Notes under the pieces: generated by a model | The model's input: the letters and a program-made list of their open reading frames with translations, nothing else | Database searches by the model: none | Told to the model about the DNA's origin: nothing | Program-made: the position numbers and the translations under genes | Shown: piece by piece, positions 18,512 to 27,325 of the stretch | Position numbering within the stretch: position 1 is the first letter of the stretch | Layout of the letters: each line of letters opens with the position of its first letter | From: Streptomyces hyderabadensis | Lineage (GTDB): Bacteria; Actinomycetota; Actinomycetes; Streptomycetales; Streptomycetaceae | Reading direction: 5' to 3' | NCBI RefSeq assembly: GCF_020404845.1 | Contig: NZ_JAIOJZ010000005.1 | Span: 146,751-210,750, forward strand | Length of the DNA: 64,000 bases

Positions 18512-19569
18512 GCGCCGTCCCCGGTGGCCTCGTGTCCGTCGCTGCCGTCGGTGCCGGGGTGCCAGGACTTCAGGCCCAGCAGCTTGGCGCCGAGTTCGGT
18601 CAGTTCGGCGGGGCCGTAGCGCTCGGACTCGTGCCGGTGGGCGTCGCCGAGGAGGGTGGCGTTCCAGTCGGGGGTGGCCAGGGTGCGCCAGGAGTCGATC
18701 CGGGAGTCGCGCAGGGTGCGGTGGGTCTCCAGCGCGGGCATCATCGACAGGTACTGCACCGCGCGCACGCCCTCGCCGGAGACGTTGGGGGCGACGCCGT
18801 GGGCCAGCAGGCCGTTCCAGATGAGCAGGTCGCCGGCCTCCAGGTCGGGCCGTACGACGGGCATGTCCTCGCGGTCGATCGCGGGCCGGATGGGGTCGCG
18901 GTCGTCGGGCTGGAGGGCCTTCCAGCGGTCGAAGCGCCGGAACAGCTCGGGGCAGCACTGGAAGCCGCCGTGGTCGGGCTTGGTGTCGTTGAGCGCGATG
19001 ATGCCCTGGACGCGCTGCGGCAGGACACCGAGGGAGGTGTCGACGTCCCAGTGCAGCTCGATGTCGAAGCCGCGGTCGGGCTTGTCGATGAGCGCGCGGT
19101 CGCGGTTGCCCACGTTGGGCGGGTTAAGGTTGAGCCGGTCCAGGGTGACCCACAGCTCCTCGCAGTCCCACACGTCGACGAAGGCGTCGTAGACGCGCTG
19201 CGTCTGGCGGCTGTCCCAGATGAGCTGGTGGTGGTAGGCCTCGACGAAGCCGTAGATGTGCAGTTCCCGGTCGAGGTCGGAGCGGTACTCGCGGTCCTGG
19301 TACCAGGTGTCGGGGCGTTCGGGGTCCAGGCCCTGGAACTCCCAGGCGAAGTCGAGCAGTCGGCGTGCGGAGTCGGCGGGTATCGCCTCCTTCACGACGA
19401 CGTAGCCGTACGTCTGCCAGTGGGCGAAGTCCTCCTCGGACAGCACCCGCAGCGGACGTGTCTTGTCGAGGTCGCGCAGCTGGGTGCGGGCCAGGTAGGT
19501 GTCGGCGTCCGCACTGAAGTAGGGCAGGTCCGACGGGGCTCGGTGGAGGTAGGAATCGGGCGTCGCCAT
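18493..19569 (-). CDS. Phytanoyl-CoA dioxygenase-family Fe(II)/2-oxoglutarate oxygenase
   Basis: 358 residues. ATG at 19569 is chosen because GGAG lies 7 nt before it; an in-frame GTG further up (19644) has no support. The iron facial triad is visible as HWDVD (about residue 173) and LLAHGV (about 256), with the 2-oxoglutarate-binding Arg in EGVRAVQY. PhyH-type enzymes hydroxylate or halogenate free or carrier-bound small molecules in many natural product pathways. It is the first gene of the five-gene operon and its upstream region is shared with the divergent dre-controlled GH3 gene. The substrate is unknown. Confidence 0.85.
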   Translation of the reverse strand: MATPDSYLHRAPSDLPYFSADADTYLARTQLRDLDKTRPLRVLSEEDFAHWQTYGYVVVKEAIPADSARRLLDFAWEFQGLDPERPDTWYQDREYRSDLDRELHIYGFVEAYHHQLIWDSRQTQRVYDAFVDVWDCEELWVTLDRLNLNPPNVGNRDRALIDKPDRGFDIELHWDVDTSLGVLPQRVQGIIALNDTKPDHGGFQCCPELFRRFDRWKALQPDDRDPIRPAIDREDMPVVRPDLEAGDLLIWNGLLAHGVAPNVSGEGVRAVQYLSMMPALETHRTLRDSRIDSWRTLATPDWNATLLGDAHRHESERYGPAELTELGAKLLGLKSWHPGTDGSDGHEATGDGACAASA

Positions 19570-19835
19570 GTGGTGCTCCAGCTCCTCGCCGTCCCCCGGG
19601 CGGGCAACGGCGGTGTGTACGACGGTGGTCGGGCCGTCGCACATGAGGTCGGGTGGTGGCAGCGGGGCCCGCTCGCGGCACGGGGCGGCGGCGGGGCGAG
19701 GTCCGGGGTGGTCGTCACGGATGTCGTCGTACGGAAGTCGTCGCCACGGCGGGGGACTTCGCAGTCCGGCCGCGGCAGGTGCCCGGCGCGGAAACCGACG
19801 TCACATCCGTCCCTCGCCGAACTTGCGCCTCACAA

Positions 19836-19847
19836 TGGACTAGACCA
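19836..19847. promoter_or_regulatory. dre-like DasR site, distal
   Basis: TGGACTAGACCA differs at one base from the palindromic DasR element TGGTCTAGACCA. It lies 137 bp upstream of the GH3 start. DasR is the GntR-type repressor released by glucosamine-6-phosphate in Streptomyces. Confidence 0.7.
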
Positions 19848-19946
19848 AGGTGGGGTGTCAACACCCGCCCCGACGAGGCGAGTTGTTACTTCCCAGTCAT
19901 GAAAGGCGCCCTTGACACGTCTGGTTAACCTGAACGCGCACCCCCT

Positions 19947-19958
19947 TGGTCTATACCA
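19947..19958. promoter_or_regulatory. dre-like DasR site, proximal to GH3
   Basis: TGGTCTATACCA differs at one base from TGGTCTAGACCA and ends 25 bp before the GH3 ATG, so DasR bound here would block transcription of that gene. It is the better placed of the two sites in this region. Confidence 0.8.
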
Positions 19959-19983
19959 GGAAGTCACCCGAAAGGCGCGCCCG

Positions 19984-21504
19984 ATGTCCTCCAACCAGCA
20001 CAGCAGCGAGTTGCGTCGGCTCGCGCTCTCCGTCCTGCAGCCGGGTTTCGTGGGCACCGAGGCCCCCGACTGGATCCTGCGCGACATCGGCGACGGACTG
20101 GCCTCCGTCGTGCTCTTCTCCCGCAACATCGTCTCCACCGAACAGGTCGCCCGGCTGACCGCGCAACTGCGCGCCGAGAACCCCGACCTGATCGTCGCGA
20201 TCGACGAGGAGGCGGGTGACGTCACCCGCATCGAGTCCGCCACCGGGTCCTCCCGGCCGGGCAACTTCGCCCTCGGCACCGTCGACGACGCGGAGCTGAC
20301 CGAAGCGGTCGCCGCCGACCTCGGCCGGCAGCTGCGCGCCGCCGGGGTGAGCCTCGACTACGCGCCGAGCGCCGACGTCAACTCCAACCCGGACAACCCG
20401 ATCATCGGCGTGCGCTCCTTCGGCTCGGACCCCGAGGTGGTCTCCCGGCACACCGCCGCGTGGATCCGCGGGCTCCAGTCGTCCGGCGTCGCCGCCTGCG
20501 CCAAGCACTTCCCCGGCCACGGGGACGTCGCCGTCGACTCCCACCACGACCTGCCCGCCTACCCGGCCGGGGCCGACGAGATCGCCGCCCAGGCGCTGCC
20601 CCCGTTCCGGGCCGCCGTCGCGGCCGGCGTGCGCGCGGTCATGAGCGGCCACCTGCTGGTGCCCGCCTACGACCCCGACCTGCCGGCCACGCTGAGCCGG
20701 CGGATCCTGCACGGGCTGCTGCGCGAGGAGTTGGGCTTCGACGGCCTGGTCGTCAGCGACGCCATCGAGATGGGCGCCGTCACCCGCCGGTACGGCATCG
20801 ACGGCGCCACCGTGAAGGCGGTCGCCGCCGGGGTGGACGCCGTCTGCGTGGGCGGCGAGAGCGCCGAGGAGGCCACCGTCGCGCTCCTGGTCAAGGCGCT
20901 GACCGCCGCGGTGACGGGCGGGGAGCTGGCCGAGGAGCGGCTGGCCGAGGCGGCGGACCGGGTACGGGAGTTCGCCCGCTGGTCGGCCGGGCTGCGGGCG
21001 GCCGGGGCCGCGCAGGACGCGACCGGGGACGGCATCGGGCATGTCGCCGCCCGCCGGGCGCTGCGGCTCACCGGCGCCGCACGGGCCGCCCTGCCGCTGA
21101 CCGCCGCGCCGCACGTGGTCGAGCTGGCCCCGGTGACCAACATGGCCATCGGCAAGGAGACCCCGTGGGGCGTGGCCGGACCGCTCGCGGAGCGGCTGCC
21201 CGGCACGACCTCCGTACGGGTGCGCGGGCAGGAGCTGGAGGAGGGGACGGTCGCGCTGGAGAGCTGCGCCCTCGAACCGGCCGTGGGACGCCCGCTGGTG
21301 ATCGTCGCCCGCGACGCCGCCCGGCACGCCTGGATGAGCCGCGCCGTGACCGGCCTGACCGCCGCCCGCCCGGACGCGATCGTGGTCGAGATGGGCCTGC
21401 CGGGCACCGCCACCGCCGCGGCCGCCCAGATCTTCACCCACGGCGCGAGCGCCGCCTCGGGGATGGCCGCGGCGGAGGTCCTGACGGACACGCAGGCGCG
21501 CTGA
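19984..21504 (+). CDS. GH3 beta-N-acetylglucosaminidase (NagZ-like)
   Basis: 506 residues. ATG at 19984 is taken because an upstream in-frame ATG (19912) would place a DasR site inside the coding region. The NagZ-type signature KHFPGHGDVAVDSHHDLP (about residue 175) supplies the His-Asp acid/base pair, and VVSDAIEMGAV holds the nucleophile Asp (about residue 260). No signal peptide, so the enzyme is cytoplasmic and would split imported GlcNAc oligosaccharides or muropeptide sugars to GlcNAc. About 170 residues beyond the barrel form a C-terminal domain like those of two-domain GH3 enzymes. Two dre-like sites predict induction by chitin-derived amino sugars. Confidence 0.88.
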   Translation: MSSNQHSSELRRLALSVLQPGFVGTEAPDWILRDIGDGLASVVLFSRNIVSTEQVARLTAQLRAENPDLIVAIDEEAGDVTRIESATGSSRPGNFALGTVDDAELTEAVAADLGRQLRAAGVSLDYAPSADVNSNPDNPIIGVRSFGSDPEVVSRHTAAWIRGLQSSGVAACAKHFPGHGDVAVDSHHDLPAYPAGADEIAAQALPPFRAAVAAGVRAVMSGHLLVPAYDPDLPATLSRRILHGLLREELGFDGLVVSDAIEMGAVTRRYGIDGATVKAVAAGVDAVCVGGESAEEATVALLVKALTAAVTGGELAEERLAEAADRVREFARWSAGLRAAGAAQDATGDGIGHVAARRALRLTGAARAALPLTAAPHVVELAPVTNMAIGKETPWGVAGPLAERLPGTTSVRVRGQELEEGTVALESCALEPAVGRPLVIVARDAARHAWMSRAVTGLTAARPDAIVVEMGLPGTATAAAAQIFTHGASAASGMAAAEVLTDTQAR

Positions 21505-21529
21505 GGCGGAACCTCCGGGACGGAGTGCG

Positions 21530-22597
21530 TCAGCGGGCGGTCTGGGTGTGGACGTACTCCACGAGGCGGGTCAGGGCGTCCGGGTCGGTGGTCGGCAGGA
21601 CGCCGTGGCCGAGGTTGAAGACGTGGCCCTCCAGGCCCGCCGCCGTGTCCAGGATCTCGCGGGCCTTGCTCTCGACCGCCTCCCGGCCGGCGAAGAGGAC
21701 GGCCGGGTCCAGGTTGCCCTGGAGCGCCTTGCCGGGGCCGACGCGGCGGGCCGCCTCGTCCAGCGGGACGCGCCAGTCGACGCCGACGACGTCCGCGCCG
21801 GCCTCGCCGAGCAGGCCGAGCAGCTCGCCGGTGCCGACGCCGAAGTGGATGCGCGGCACGCCGTACCCGGAGACGGCCTCGAACACCTTGCGGGAGGCGG
21901 GCAGCACCGAGCGGCGGTAGTCCGCCGGGGCCAGCGCGCCGACCCAGGAGTCGAAGAGCTGGACGGCGCTCGCCCCCGCCTCGATCTGCACCCTGAGGAA
22001 GGCGGCCGTGATGTCGGCGAGGCGGTCCAGCAGGTCGGCCCACAGCTGCGGGTCGCCGTACATCAGGGCCTTGGTGTGCTCGTGGTTGCGGGACGGGCCG
22101 CCCTCCACGAGGTAGCTCGCGAGGGTGAACGGCGCACCGGCGAAACCGATCAGCGGGGTGGCGCCCAGCTCGCGGGTGAGCAGGCCGAAGGCCTCCGTGA
22201 CGTAGGTGACGTCCTCGGGGGTGAGGTCGCGCAGCCGGGCCAGGTCCGCGCGGCTGCGGATCGGGTTCGCGATGACCGGGCCGACACCTGGCTTGATGTC
22301 GAGGTCGATGCCGATGGCCTTGAGCGGGACCACGATGTCGCTGAAGTAGATCGCCGCGTCCACGCCGTGCCGGCGCACCGGCTGGAGGGTGATCTCGGCG
22401 ACGAGTTCCGGACGCGTGCAGGACTCCAGCATCGGGATGCCCTCGCGCACCTTCAGGTACTCCGGCAGTGAGCGCCCGGCCTGCCGCATGAACCAGACGG
22501 GGGTGTGCGGCACCGGCTCACGCCTGCACGCCCTGAGGAACGCGGAGTCGTACGTGGCGGTCGGCTGCTGGCCCGCGGGGCTCTGGTTGGCACTCAC
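21530..22597 (-). CDS. hemE: Uroporphyrinogen III decarboxylase
   Basis: 355 residues, GTG at 22597. Both family signatures are present: [15 protein letters not shown] near residue 40 (Arg residues that bind the substrate acetate groups) and [17 protein letters not shown] near residue 152. FNLGHGVLP lies near the C-terminus. The enzyme removes four carboxyl groups from uroporphyrinogen III to give coproporphyrinogen III, the substrate of the hemG product encoded 11 kb to the left. It ends 26 bp from the convergent GH3 gene. Confidence 0.95.
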   Translation of the reverse strand: MSANQSPAGQQPTATYDSAFLRACRREPVPHTPVWFMRQAGRSLPEYLKVREGIPMLESCTRPELVAEITLQPVRRHGVDAAIYFSDIVVPLKAIGIDLDIKPGVGPVIANPIRSRADLARLRDLTPEDVTYVTEAFGLLTRELGATPLIGFAGAPFTLASYLVEGGPSRNHEHTKALMYGDPQLWADLLDRLADITAAFLRVQIEAGASAVQLFDSWVGALAPADYRRSVLPASRKVFEAVSGYGVPRIHFGVGTGELLGLLGEAGADVVGVDWRVPLDEAARRVGPGKALQGNLDPAVLFAGREAVESKAREILDTAAGLEGHVFNLGHGVLPTTDPDALTRLVEYVHTQTAR

Positions 22598-22748
22598 ACC
22601 GGCAAGTCTCGCATGCCCCCCGGACGGCACCGGACCACGGGTGGGGCGGCTCCCGCGCGCCCCCGCGAGGCCGCGTGATCCGGACATCGCGCCCGCACGC
22701 GGGTGTCCCTCCCTGCGCCGGGCCGCCGTTCCGCTTAATGTTCCCCGC

Positions 22749-23465
22749 ATGGCTGCGGCTCAGGGACGACTGTCGGACGGCGCTGGCGGAATGGACGACG
22801 CGAAGGGGACCGAGGAAGAGGCCCGGCACAAGGGGAGTCACCACGGAAGTGGCGGAAGCGGCGGGAACGGCGGAAGCACGGCACCGCCGGCCTTCGCGGC
22901 CGCCGTGGAGGCGCTGCGGGCCGCGCGGCTTCGGCCGCAGGTCGAGGTGGAGGCGACCCGCGCACCGCAGCGGCTCGCCCCGCACGCGTTCGCGCTGGAG
23001 GCCGCGGTCGTCGACGGCGACGAGGACCTGGCGGACGGGCGGCTGGTGCTGCTGCACGACCCGGCCGGGCACGACGCCTGGCACGGGACCTTCCGCCTGG
23101 TGACGCTGGTGCGGGCCGAGCTGGAACCGGAGATGGCGGCGGATCCGCTGCTGCCGGACGTGTGCTGGTCCTGGCTGACCGGCGCCCTCCAGGCCCGCGG
23201 GCTGGCGTACGGCGAGCCCAGCGGCACGGTCACGCGTGCGAGTTCCCACTACTTCGGAGGGCTCTCGGCGCGCCCGTCCGCCTCGCAGATCGAGATCCGG
23301 GCGTCCTGGACACCGCGCGAGGGCCTGGGCGGCGTCCCGGACACCGCGGCGCACCTGTCCTCGTGGTGCGACCTGCTGGCCCAGGTCGCGGGCCTGCCCC
23401 CGGCGGCCCCGGGTGACGCCTCGGTCGTGACGCTGCCCCAGCGGCGCGGCCCGCAGTCGCGCTGA
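22749..23465 (+). CDS. DUF3000 family protein
   Basis: 238 residues from ATG at 22749. There is no Shine-Dalgarno, but TAATGT ends about 7 nt before the ATG, which fits a leaderless mRNA; an internal ATG at 22791 is the alternative. The first 40 residues are Gly/His-rich and low in complexity. The conserved DUF3000 domain follows from [15 protein letters not shown] to the end, with [24 protein letters not shown] as its most distinctive stretch. The family is restricted to Actinobacteria and typically sits between hemE and a response regulator, as here. Its function is unknown. Confidence 0.8.
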   Translation: MAAAQGRLSDGAGGMDDAKGTEEEARHKGSHHGSGGSGGNGGSTAPPAFAAAVEALRAARLRPQVEVEATRAPQRLAPHAFALEAAVVDGDEDLADGRLVLLHDPAGHDAWHGTFRLVTLVRAELEPEMAADPLLPDVCWSWLTGALQARGLAYGEPSGTVTRASSHYFGGLSARPSASQIEIRASWTPREGLGGVPDTAAHLSSWCDLLAQVAGLPPAAPGDASVVTLPQRRGPQSR

Positions 23466-23527
23466 TCCCACCAGCGGTCGTTCCTCGTTCCGGGCATGGG
23501 GCCCCGCACGCCCGGACGGGGTTCCGT

Positions 23528-23571
23528 CACTTTGTCGACACGACAACTTTCGGGCTCGTATCGACAAAGTG
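23528..23571. repeat. Interrupted inverted repeat before the response regulator
   Basis: Two 15-bp arms, CACTTTGTCGACACG (23528-23542) and CGTATCGACAAAGTG (23557-23571), are complementary except at one base and are separated by 14 bp. The spacing of arm centres is 29 bp, close to three helical turns, and no T-run follows. An operator or autoregulatory site for the response regulator fits better than a terminator. Confidence 0.6.
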
Positions 23572-23755
23572 CGAAACCGTTCGATCTTCGAATGATCGAC
23601 AGCGTGTCCGAATTGCTCGGATTGTTACTCACCAGATCGTGATCATTCTCTAAAGGCGGACGCCTTCGGTGCCGAAGACGACTGTGACCTTGAAAGCACG
23701 GTTCGTCCCGGCTTCCCCCATGAGCCGGCCCCGTCCCCGCACCCCAGGAGGCCTG

Positions 23756-24418
23756 GTGTCCGTTCTCCTCGAGCAGCCTGCAAGCCTGGTCGCCTACCGC
23801 CCGAACAAGCCGACCGCCATGGTGGTCGTGGCCGACCCGCGCGTCCGATCCACCGTCACTCGCCATCTGTGGGCGCTCGGTGTGCGCGACGTCATCGAGG
23901 CCTCGTCCGTCGCGGAGGCTCGTCCCCGCATCGGCAACCCCCGCGACATCTGCGTCGCCGACGTCCACCTCCCCGACGGCTCCGGCCTGACCCTGCTGTC
24001 GGAGACCCGCGCCGCGGGCTGGCCCAACGGCCTCGCCCTGTCCGCCGCCGACGACATCGGCGCCGTGCGCAACGCCCTGGCCGGCGGCGTCAAGGGCTAC
24101 GTCGTCACCGGCACCCGCACCAACGTCGGGCTCCCCACCCGGCCGGGCGCCGCCCCCATCGGCGCTGCCGCCGCCCGCCTGCACCGCCGTCCCCCGGGCG
24201 CCCCGAGCCACCCGGGCGGCTACCGCGAACTGTCCGGCCGCGAGGTCGAGGTGCTGCGGCTGGTCGCGGAGGGTCAGTCGAACAAGGCGATCGGCGTCTC
24301 GATGGGCCTGTCCGCCCTCACCGTCAAGAGCCACCTGGCCCGTATCGCCCGCAAGCTCGGCACGGGCGACCGCGCCGGGATGGTGGCGGTGGCCCTGCGC
24401 ACGGGCATCATCCACTGA
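23756..24418 (+). CDS. Orphan LuxR-type response regulator
   Basis: 220 residues. GTG at 23756 is chosen because AGGAGG ends 5 nt before it; an ATG at 23669 in the same frame lacks such a site. The receiver domain has the phosphoacceptor in VADVHLPDG (Asp69), a Ser at the switch position (LALSAADD) and the conserved Lys in GGVKGYV. The acidic pair that binds metal is reduced to one Asp (VADPR). The C-terminal LuxR helix-turn-helix runs from SGREVEVLRLVAEG to TVKSHLARIARKLG (about 160-212). No sensor kinase gene is adjacent. An inverted repeat upstream may be its target. Confidence 0.88.
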   Translation: MSVLLEQPASLVAYRPNKPTAMVVVADPRVRSTVTRHLWALGVRDVIEASSVAEARPRIGNPRDICVADVHLPDGSGLTLLSETRAAGWPNGLALSAADDIGAVRNALAGGVKGYVVTGTRTNVGLPTRPGAAPIGAAAARLHRRPPGAPSHPGGYRELSGREVEVLRLVAEGQSNKAIGVSMGLSALTVKSHLARIARKLGTGDRAGMVAVALRTGIIH

Positions 24419-24514
24419 CCGCCCCGACTCCCGCTCCCTACTCCCCCGCACTCCCCTGCCGCCGCTCACATGACACCGAACTTTCACTGACCTGACTGGT
24501 TTACGACCCCCCGA

Positions 24515-24546
24515 AGCCCGCCGACGGAACGTTCCGTCGGCGGGCT
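24515..24546. terminator. Perfect 32-bp palindrome, probable terminator
   Basis: A perfect inverted repeat with its centre between 24530 and 24531 and arms of 16 bp starting AGCCCGCCGACGG. As RNA it forms a very stable hairpin between the response regulator stop (24418) and the RNase D start (24574). There is no U-run, as is usual in Streptomyces terminators. Confidence 0.75.
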
Positions 24547-24573
24547 CGGTCGATCCACCGATACCCTTGACAG

Positions 24574-25860
24574 GTGACCGACGCCCACGAAACCGCAGCA
24601 GACCGTCCACTGCGCACCACCGGAGGCGCCCCTCCGGACGACGCCGGATCTTCTGCGAGTCAGGCGCCGACCCCCTTGCTCGAACCGCGCGAGGGCATTC
24701 CGCCGGTGATCGCCGACGCGGACGCCCTCGCCGAGGTGACCGCCGCCTTCGCCGCCGGGAGCGGCCCCGTCGCCGTCGACGCCGAGCGCGCCTCCGGGTA
24801 CCGCTACGGCCAGCGCGCGTACCTGGTGCAGCTGCGCCGCGCCGGCGCGGGCACGGCGCTGATCGACCCGGTGGCCTGTCCCGACCTCTCCGGCCTCGGC
24901 GCCGCGATCGCCGACGCGGAGTGGGTGCTGCACGCGGCCACCCAGGACCTGCCGTGCCTGCGGGAAATAGGGATGATCCCCGCCCGCATCTTCGACACCG
25001 AGCTGGCCGGACGGCTCGCCGGGTTCCCGCGCGTCGGCCTCGGCGCCATGGTGGAGAACGTCCTGGGCTTCGTCCTGGAGAAGGGCCACTCGGCCGTCGA
25101 CTGGTCGACCCGCCCGCTGCCCGAGCCCTGGCTGCGCTACGCCGCGCTCGACGTCGAGCTGCTGGTCGACCTGCGGGACGCCCTGGAGAAGGAGCTGGAC
25201 CGCCAGGGCAAGCTCGAGTGGGCCCGGCAGGAGTTCCACGCGATCGCGTCGGCCCCGCCGCCCGAGCCGCGCAAGGACCCCTGGCGTCGTACGTCCGGCA
25301 TGCACAAGGTGCGCCGGCGCCGCCAGCTCGCCGTGGTGCGGGAGCTGTGGCAGGCCCGGGACCGGATCGCGCAGCGCCGGGACGTCTCTCCTGGCAAGGT
25401 GCTCGGGGACGCGGCCATCGTCGAGGCCGCGCTCGCGCTGCCGCCCAACGCGCACGCGCTGGCCGCGCTGAACGGCTTCGGGCGGGTGAACCGCCGGCAG
25501 CTGGAGCAGTGGCAGCTGTCGGTCGACCGGGCCAGGGCGCTGTCCGAGTCGCAGCTGCCGCAGCCCGGCCAGCCGGTGACCGGCCCGCCGCCGCCGCGGG
25601 CCTGGGCCGACAAGGACCCGGCCGCCGCGGCCCGGCTGACCGCGGCGCGCGCCGCGGTGACGGCGCTGGCCGAGCGGCTGGGCATGCCCCAGGAGAACCT
25701 GATCACGCCGGACACGGTGCGCCGGGTCTGCTGGGAACCGCCCGCGGTGGTCGACGCCGAGTCGGTGGGCGCGGCGCTGGCCGGACACGGGGCCCGGCCC
25801 TGGCAGGTGGAGCAGGTGACACCGGTGCTGGTGGCGGCGCTGAGCCGGGAGGCGTCGTAG
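24574..25860 (+). CDS. Ribonuclease D (DEDD exonuclease with HRDC domain)
   Basis: 428 residues, GTG at 24574 just after the palindrome. The DEDD-y exonuclease motifs are VAVDAERAS (Asp/Glu, about residue 70), HAATQDLPCL (about 130) and YAALDVELL (Tyr and Asp, about 190). An HRDC domain follows (about 240-310, RRRRQLAVVRELWQARD), with a second HRDC-like region after residue 350. RNase D trims the 3' ends of stable RNAs. The first 45 residues are low in complexity, as in other actinobacterial members. No close operon partner. Confidence 0.9.
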   Translation: MTDAHETAADRPLRTTGGAPPDDAGSSASQAPTPLLEPREGIPPVIADADALAEVTAAFAAGSGPVAVDAERASGYRYGQRAYLVQLRRAGAGTALIDPVACPDLSGLGAAIADAEWVLHAATQDLPCLREIGMIPARIFDTELAGRLAGFPRVGLGAMVENVLGFVLEKGHSAVDWSTRPLPEPWLRYAALDVELLVDLRDALEKELDRQGKLEWARQEFHAIASAPPPEPRKDPWRRTSGMHKVRRRRQLAVVRELWQARDRIAQRRDVSPGKVLGDAAIVEAALALPPNAHALAALNGFGRVNRRQLEQWQLSVDRARALSESQLPQPGQPVTGPPPPRAWADKDPAAAARLTAARAAVTALAERLGMPQENLITPDTVRRVCWEPPAVVDAESVGAALAGHGARPWQVEQVTPVLVAALSREAS

Positions 25861-26037
25861 CAGGAGCGGCGGATTCCGGCCAAGGTCGCGGTGAGGTACG
25901 GCGGCCCGGGGCGACCCGGGGGCGGGCCGCCCGGGTGAGCGGTCCGCCGGTGGAGTGACGGGGGCGTGCCGGGGGTGTGACCTTCGCCGCTCCCGCCGGG
26001 GGGACTGGGCAGCTACGTTACTCATAAGTAGCATGGG

Positions 26038-26055
26038 ACTGAGCGCGCGCTCAGT
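26038..26055. promoter_or_regulatory. 18-bp perfect palindrome upstream of fadAB
   Basis: ACTGAGCGCGCGCTCAGT is its own reverse complement and lies 53 bp before the thiolase start, just after an AT-rich promoter-like stretch (TTACTCATAAGTAGC, 26019-26033). Size, symmetry and position fit the operator of a TetR-family repressor of beta-oxidation genes; the regulator is not encoded nearby. Confidence 0.6.
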
Positions 26056-26107
26056 GCATGCGTGCGTGTCGCAGCAGTGCCATCCCGCACCCTGGAGGAG
26101 AGCCATC

Positions 26108-27325
26108 GTGCCTCGTACCGTCAGGGACGTCGTCTTCGTCGACGGCGTCCGCACCCCGTTCGGCAAGGCGGGCCCGAAGGGCGTCTACCACGAGACCCGC
26201 GCCGACGACCTGGTCGTGAAGGCGATCCGGGAGCTGCTGCGCCGCAACCCCGGCCTCGACCCCAAGAAGATCGACGAGGTCGCCGTCGCCGCGACCACGC
26301 AGATCGGTGACCAGGGCCTGACCATCGGCCGCACCGCCGGCATCCTGGCGGGCCTGCCCACCTCGGTCCCGGGCTACTCCATCGACCGCATGTGCGCCGG
26401 CGCCCTGACCGCCGTCACCACGGTGGCCGGCTCGGTCGCCTTCGGGGCGTACGACGTGGCGATCGCGGGCGGTGTCGAGCACATGGGCCGCCACCCGATG
26501 GGCGAGGGCGTCGACCCGAACCCGCGGTTCGTCAGCGAGAAGCTGGTCGACGAGTCCGCCCTGTTCATGGGCATGACCGCGGAGAACCTGCACGACCGCT
26601 ACCCGAGCATCACCAAGCAGCGCGCCGACGAGTACGCCGTGCGCTCCCAGGAGAAGGCCGCCAAGGCGTACGCCAACGGCCAGATCCAGGCCGACCTGGT
26701 GCCGGTCTCGGTGCGCCGCACCAACGAAGAGGCCGGCGAGACGGGCTGGGGCCTGGTCACGGCGGACGAGCCGATGCGCCCCGGCACCACGCTGGAGAAC
26801 CTGGCGGGCCTGAAGACGCCGTTCCGCGTGCACGGCCGGGTCACCGCGGGCAACGCGGCCGGTCTCAACGACGGCGCCACCGCCTCCCTGATCGCGAGCG
26901 AGGACTTCGCCCGGGAGAACAACCTCCCGGTCAAGATGCGCCTGGTCTCGTACTCCTTCGCGGGCGTCGAGCCGGAGGTCATGGGCTACGGCCCGATCCC
27001 GGCCACGGAGAAGGCCCTGGCCCAGGCCGGGCTGTCCATCTCCGACATCGGCCTGTTCGAGATCAACGAGGCCTTCGCCGTCCAGGTCCTCGCGTTCCTG
27101 GAGCACTACGGCATCGCCGACGACGACGCCCGGGTCAACCAGTACGGCGGCGCCATCGCCTTCGGTCACCCGCTGGCCTCCTCCGGCGTCCGCCTGATGA
27201 CGCAGCTGGCCCGCCAGTTCGAGGAGCAGCCGCACGTCCGCTACGGCCTGACCACCATGTGCGTCGGCTTCGGCATGGGCGCGACGGTCATCTGGGAGAA
27301 CCCGCACTTCGAGGGGGACAAGTGA
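26108..27325 (+). CDS. fadA: Acetyl-CoA acyltransferase (3-ketoacyl-CoA thiolase)
   Basis: 405 residues. GTG at 26108 has GGAGGAGAG 5-12 nt upstream. The thiolase active site is complete: nucleophile Cys96 in DRMCAGALTA, the His in GGAIAFGHPL and the second Cys in TMCVGFGMG. NEAFAVQVL and the GG-EHMG motif fit too. It cleaves 3-ketoacyl-CoA with CoA in the last step of fatty-acid beta-oxidation. The stop overlaps the fadB start as GTGA, so the two subunits of the oxidation complex are translated together. Confidence 0.93.
   Translation: MPRTVRDVVFVDGVRTPFGKAGPKGVYHETRADDLVVKAIRELLRRNPGLDPKKIDEVAVAATTQIGDQGLTIGRTAGILAGLPTSVPGYSIDRMCAGALTAVTTVAGSVAFGAYDVAIAGGVEHMGRHPMGEGVDPNPRFVSEKLVDESALFMGMTAENLHDRYPSITKQRADEYAVRSQEKAAKAYANGQIQADLVPVSVRRTNEEAGETGWGLVTADEPMRPGTTLENLAGLKTPFRVHGRVTAGNAAGLNDGATASLIASEDFARENNLPVKMRLVSYSFAGVEPEVMGYGPIPATEKALAQAGLSISDIGLFEINEAFAVQVLAFLEHYGIADDDARVNQYGGAIAFGHPLASSGVRLMTQLARQFEEQPHVRYGLTTMCVGFGMGATVIWENPHFEGDK

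Larger units (their letters stand above)
19570..19983. other. Divergent promoter region between the PhyH operon and GH3 gene
   Basis: 414 bp without a credible gene. The half near the GH3 gene holds two DasR-like sites (19836-19847 and 19947-19958) and an AT-richer stretch that includes TTGACA at 19913. The half near the PhyH gene shows no clear palindrome. The PhyH operon could be influenced by the site at 19836, about 270 bp upstream of its start codon. Confidence 0.5.
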
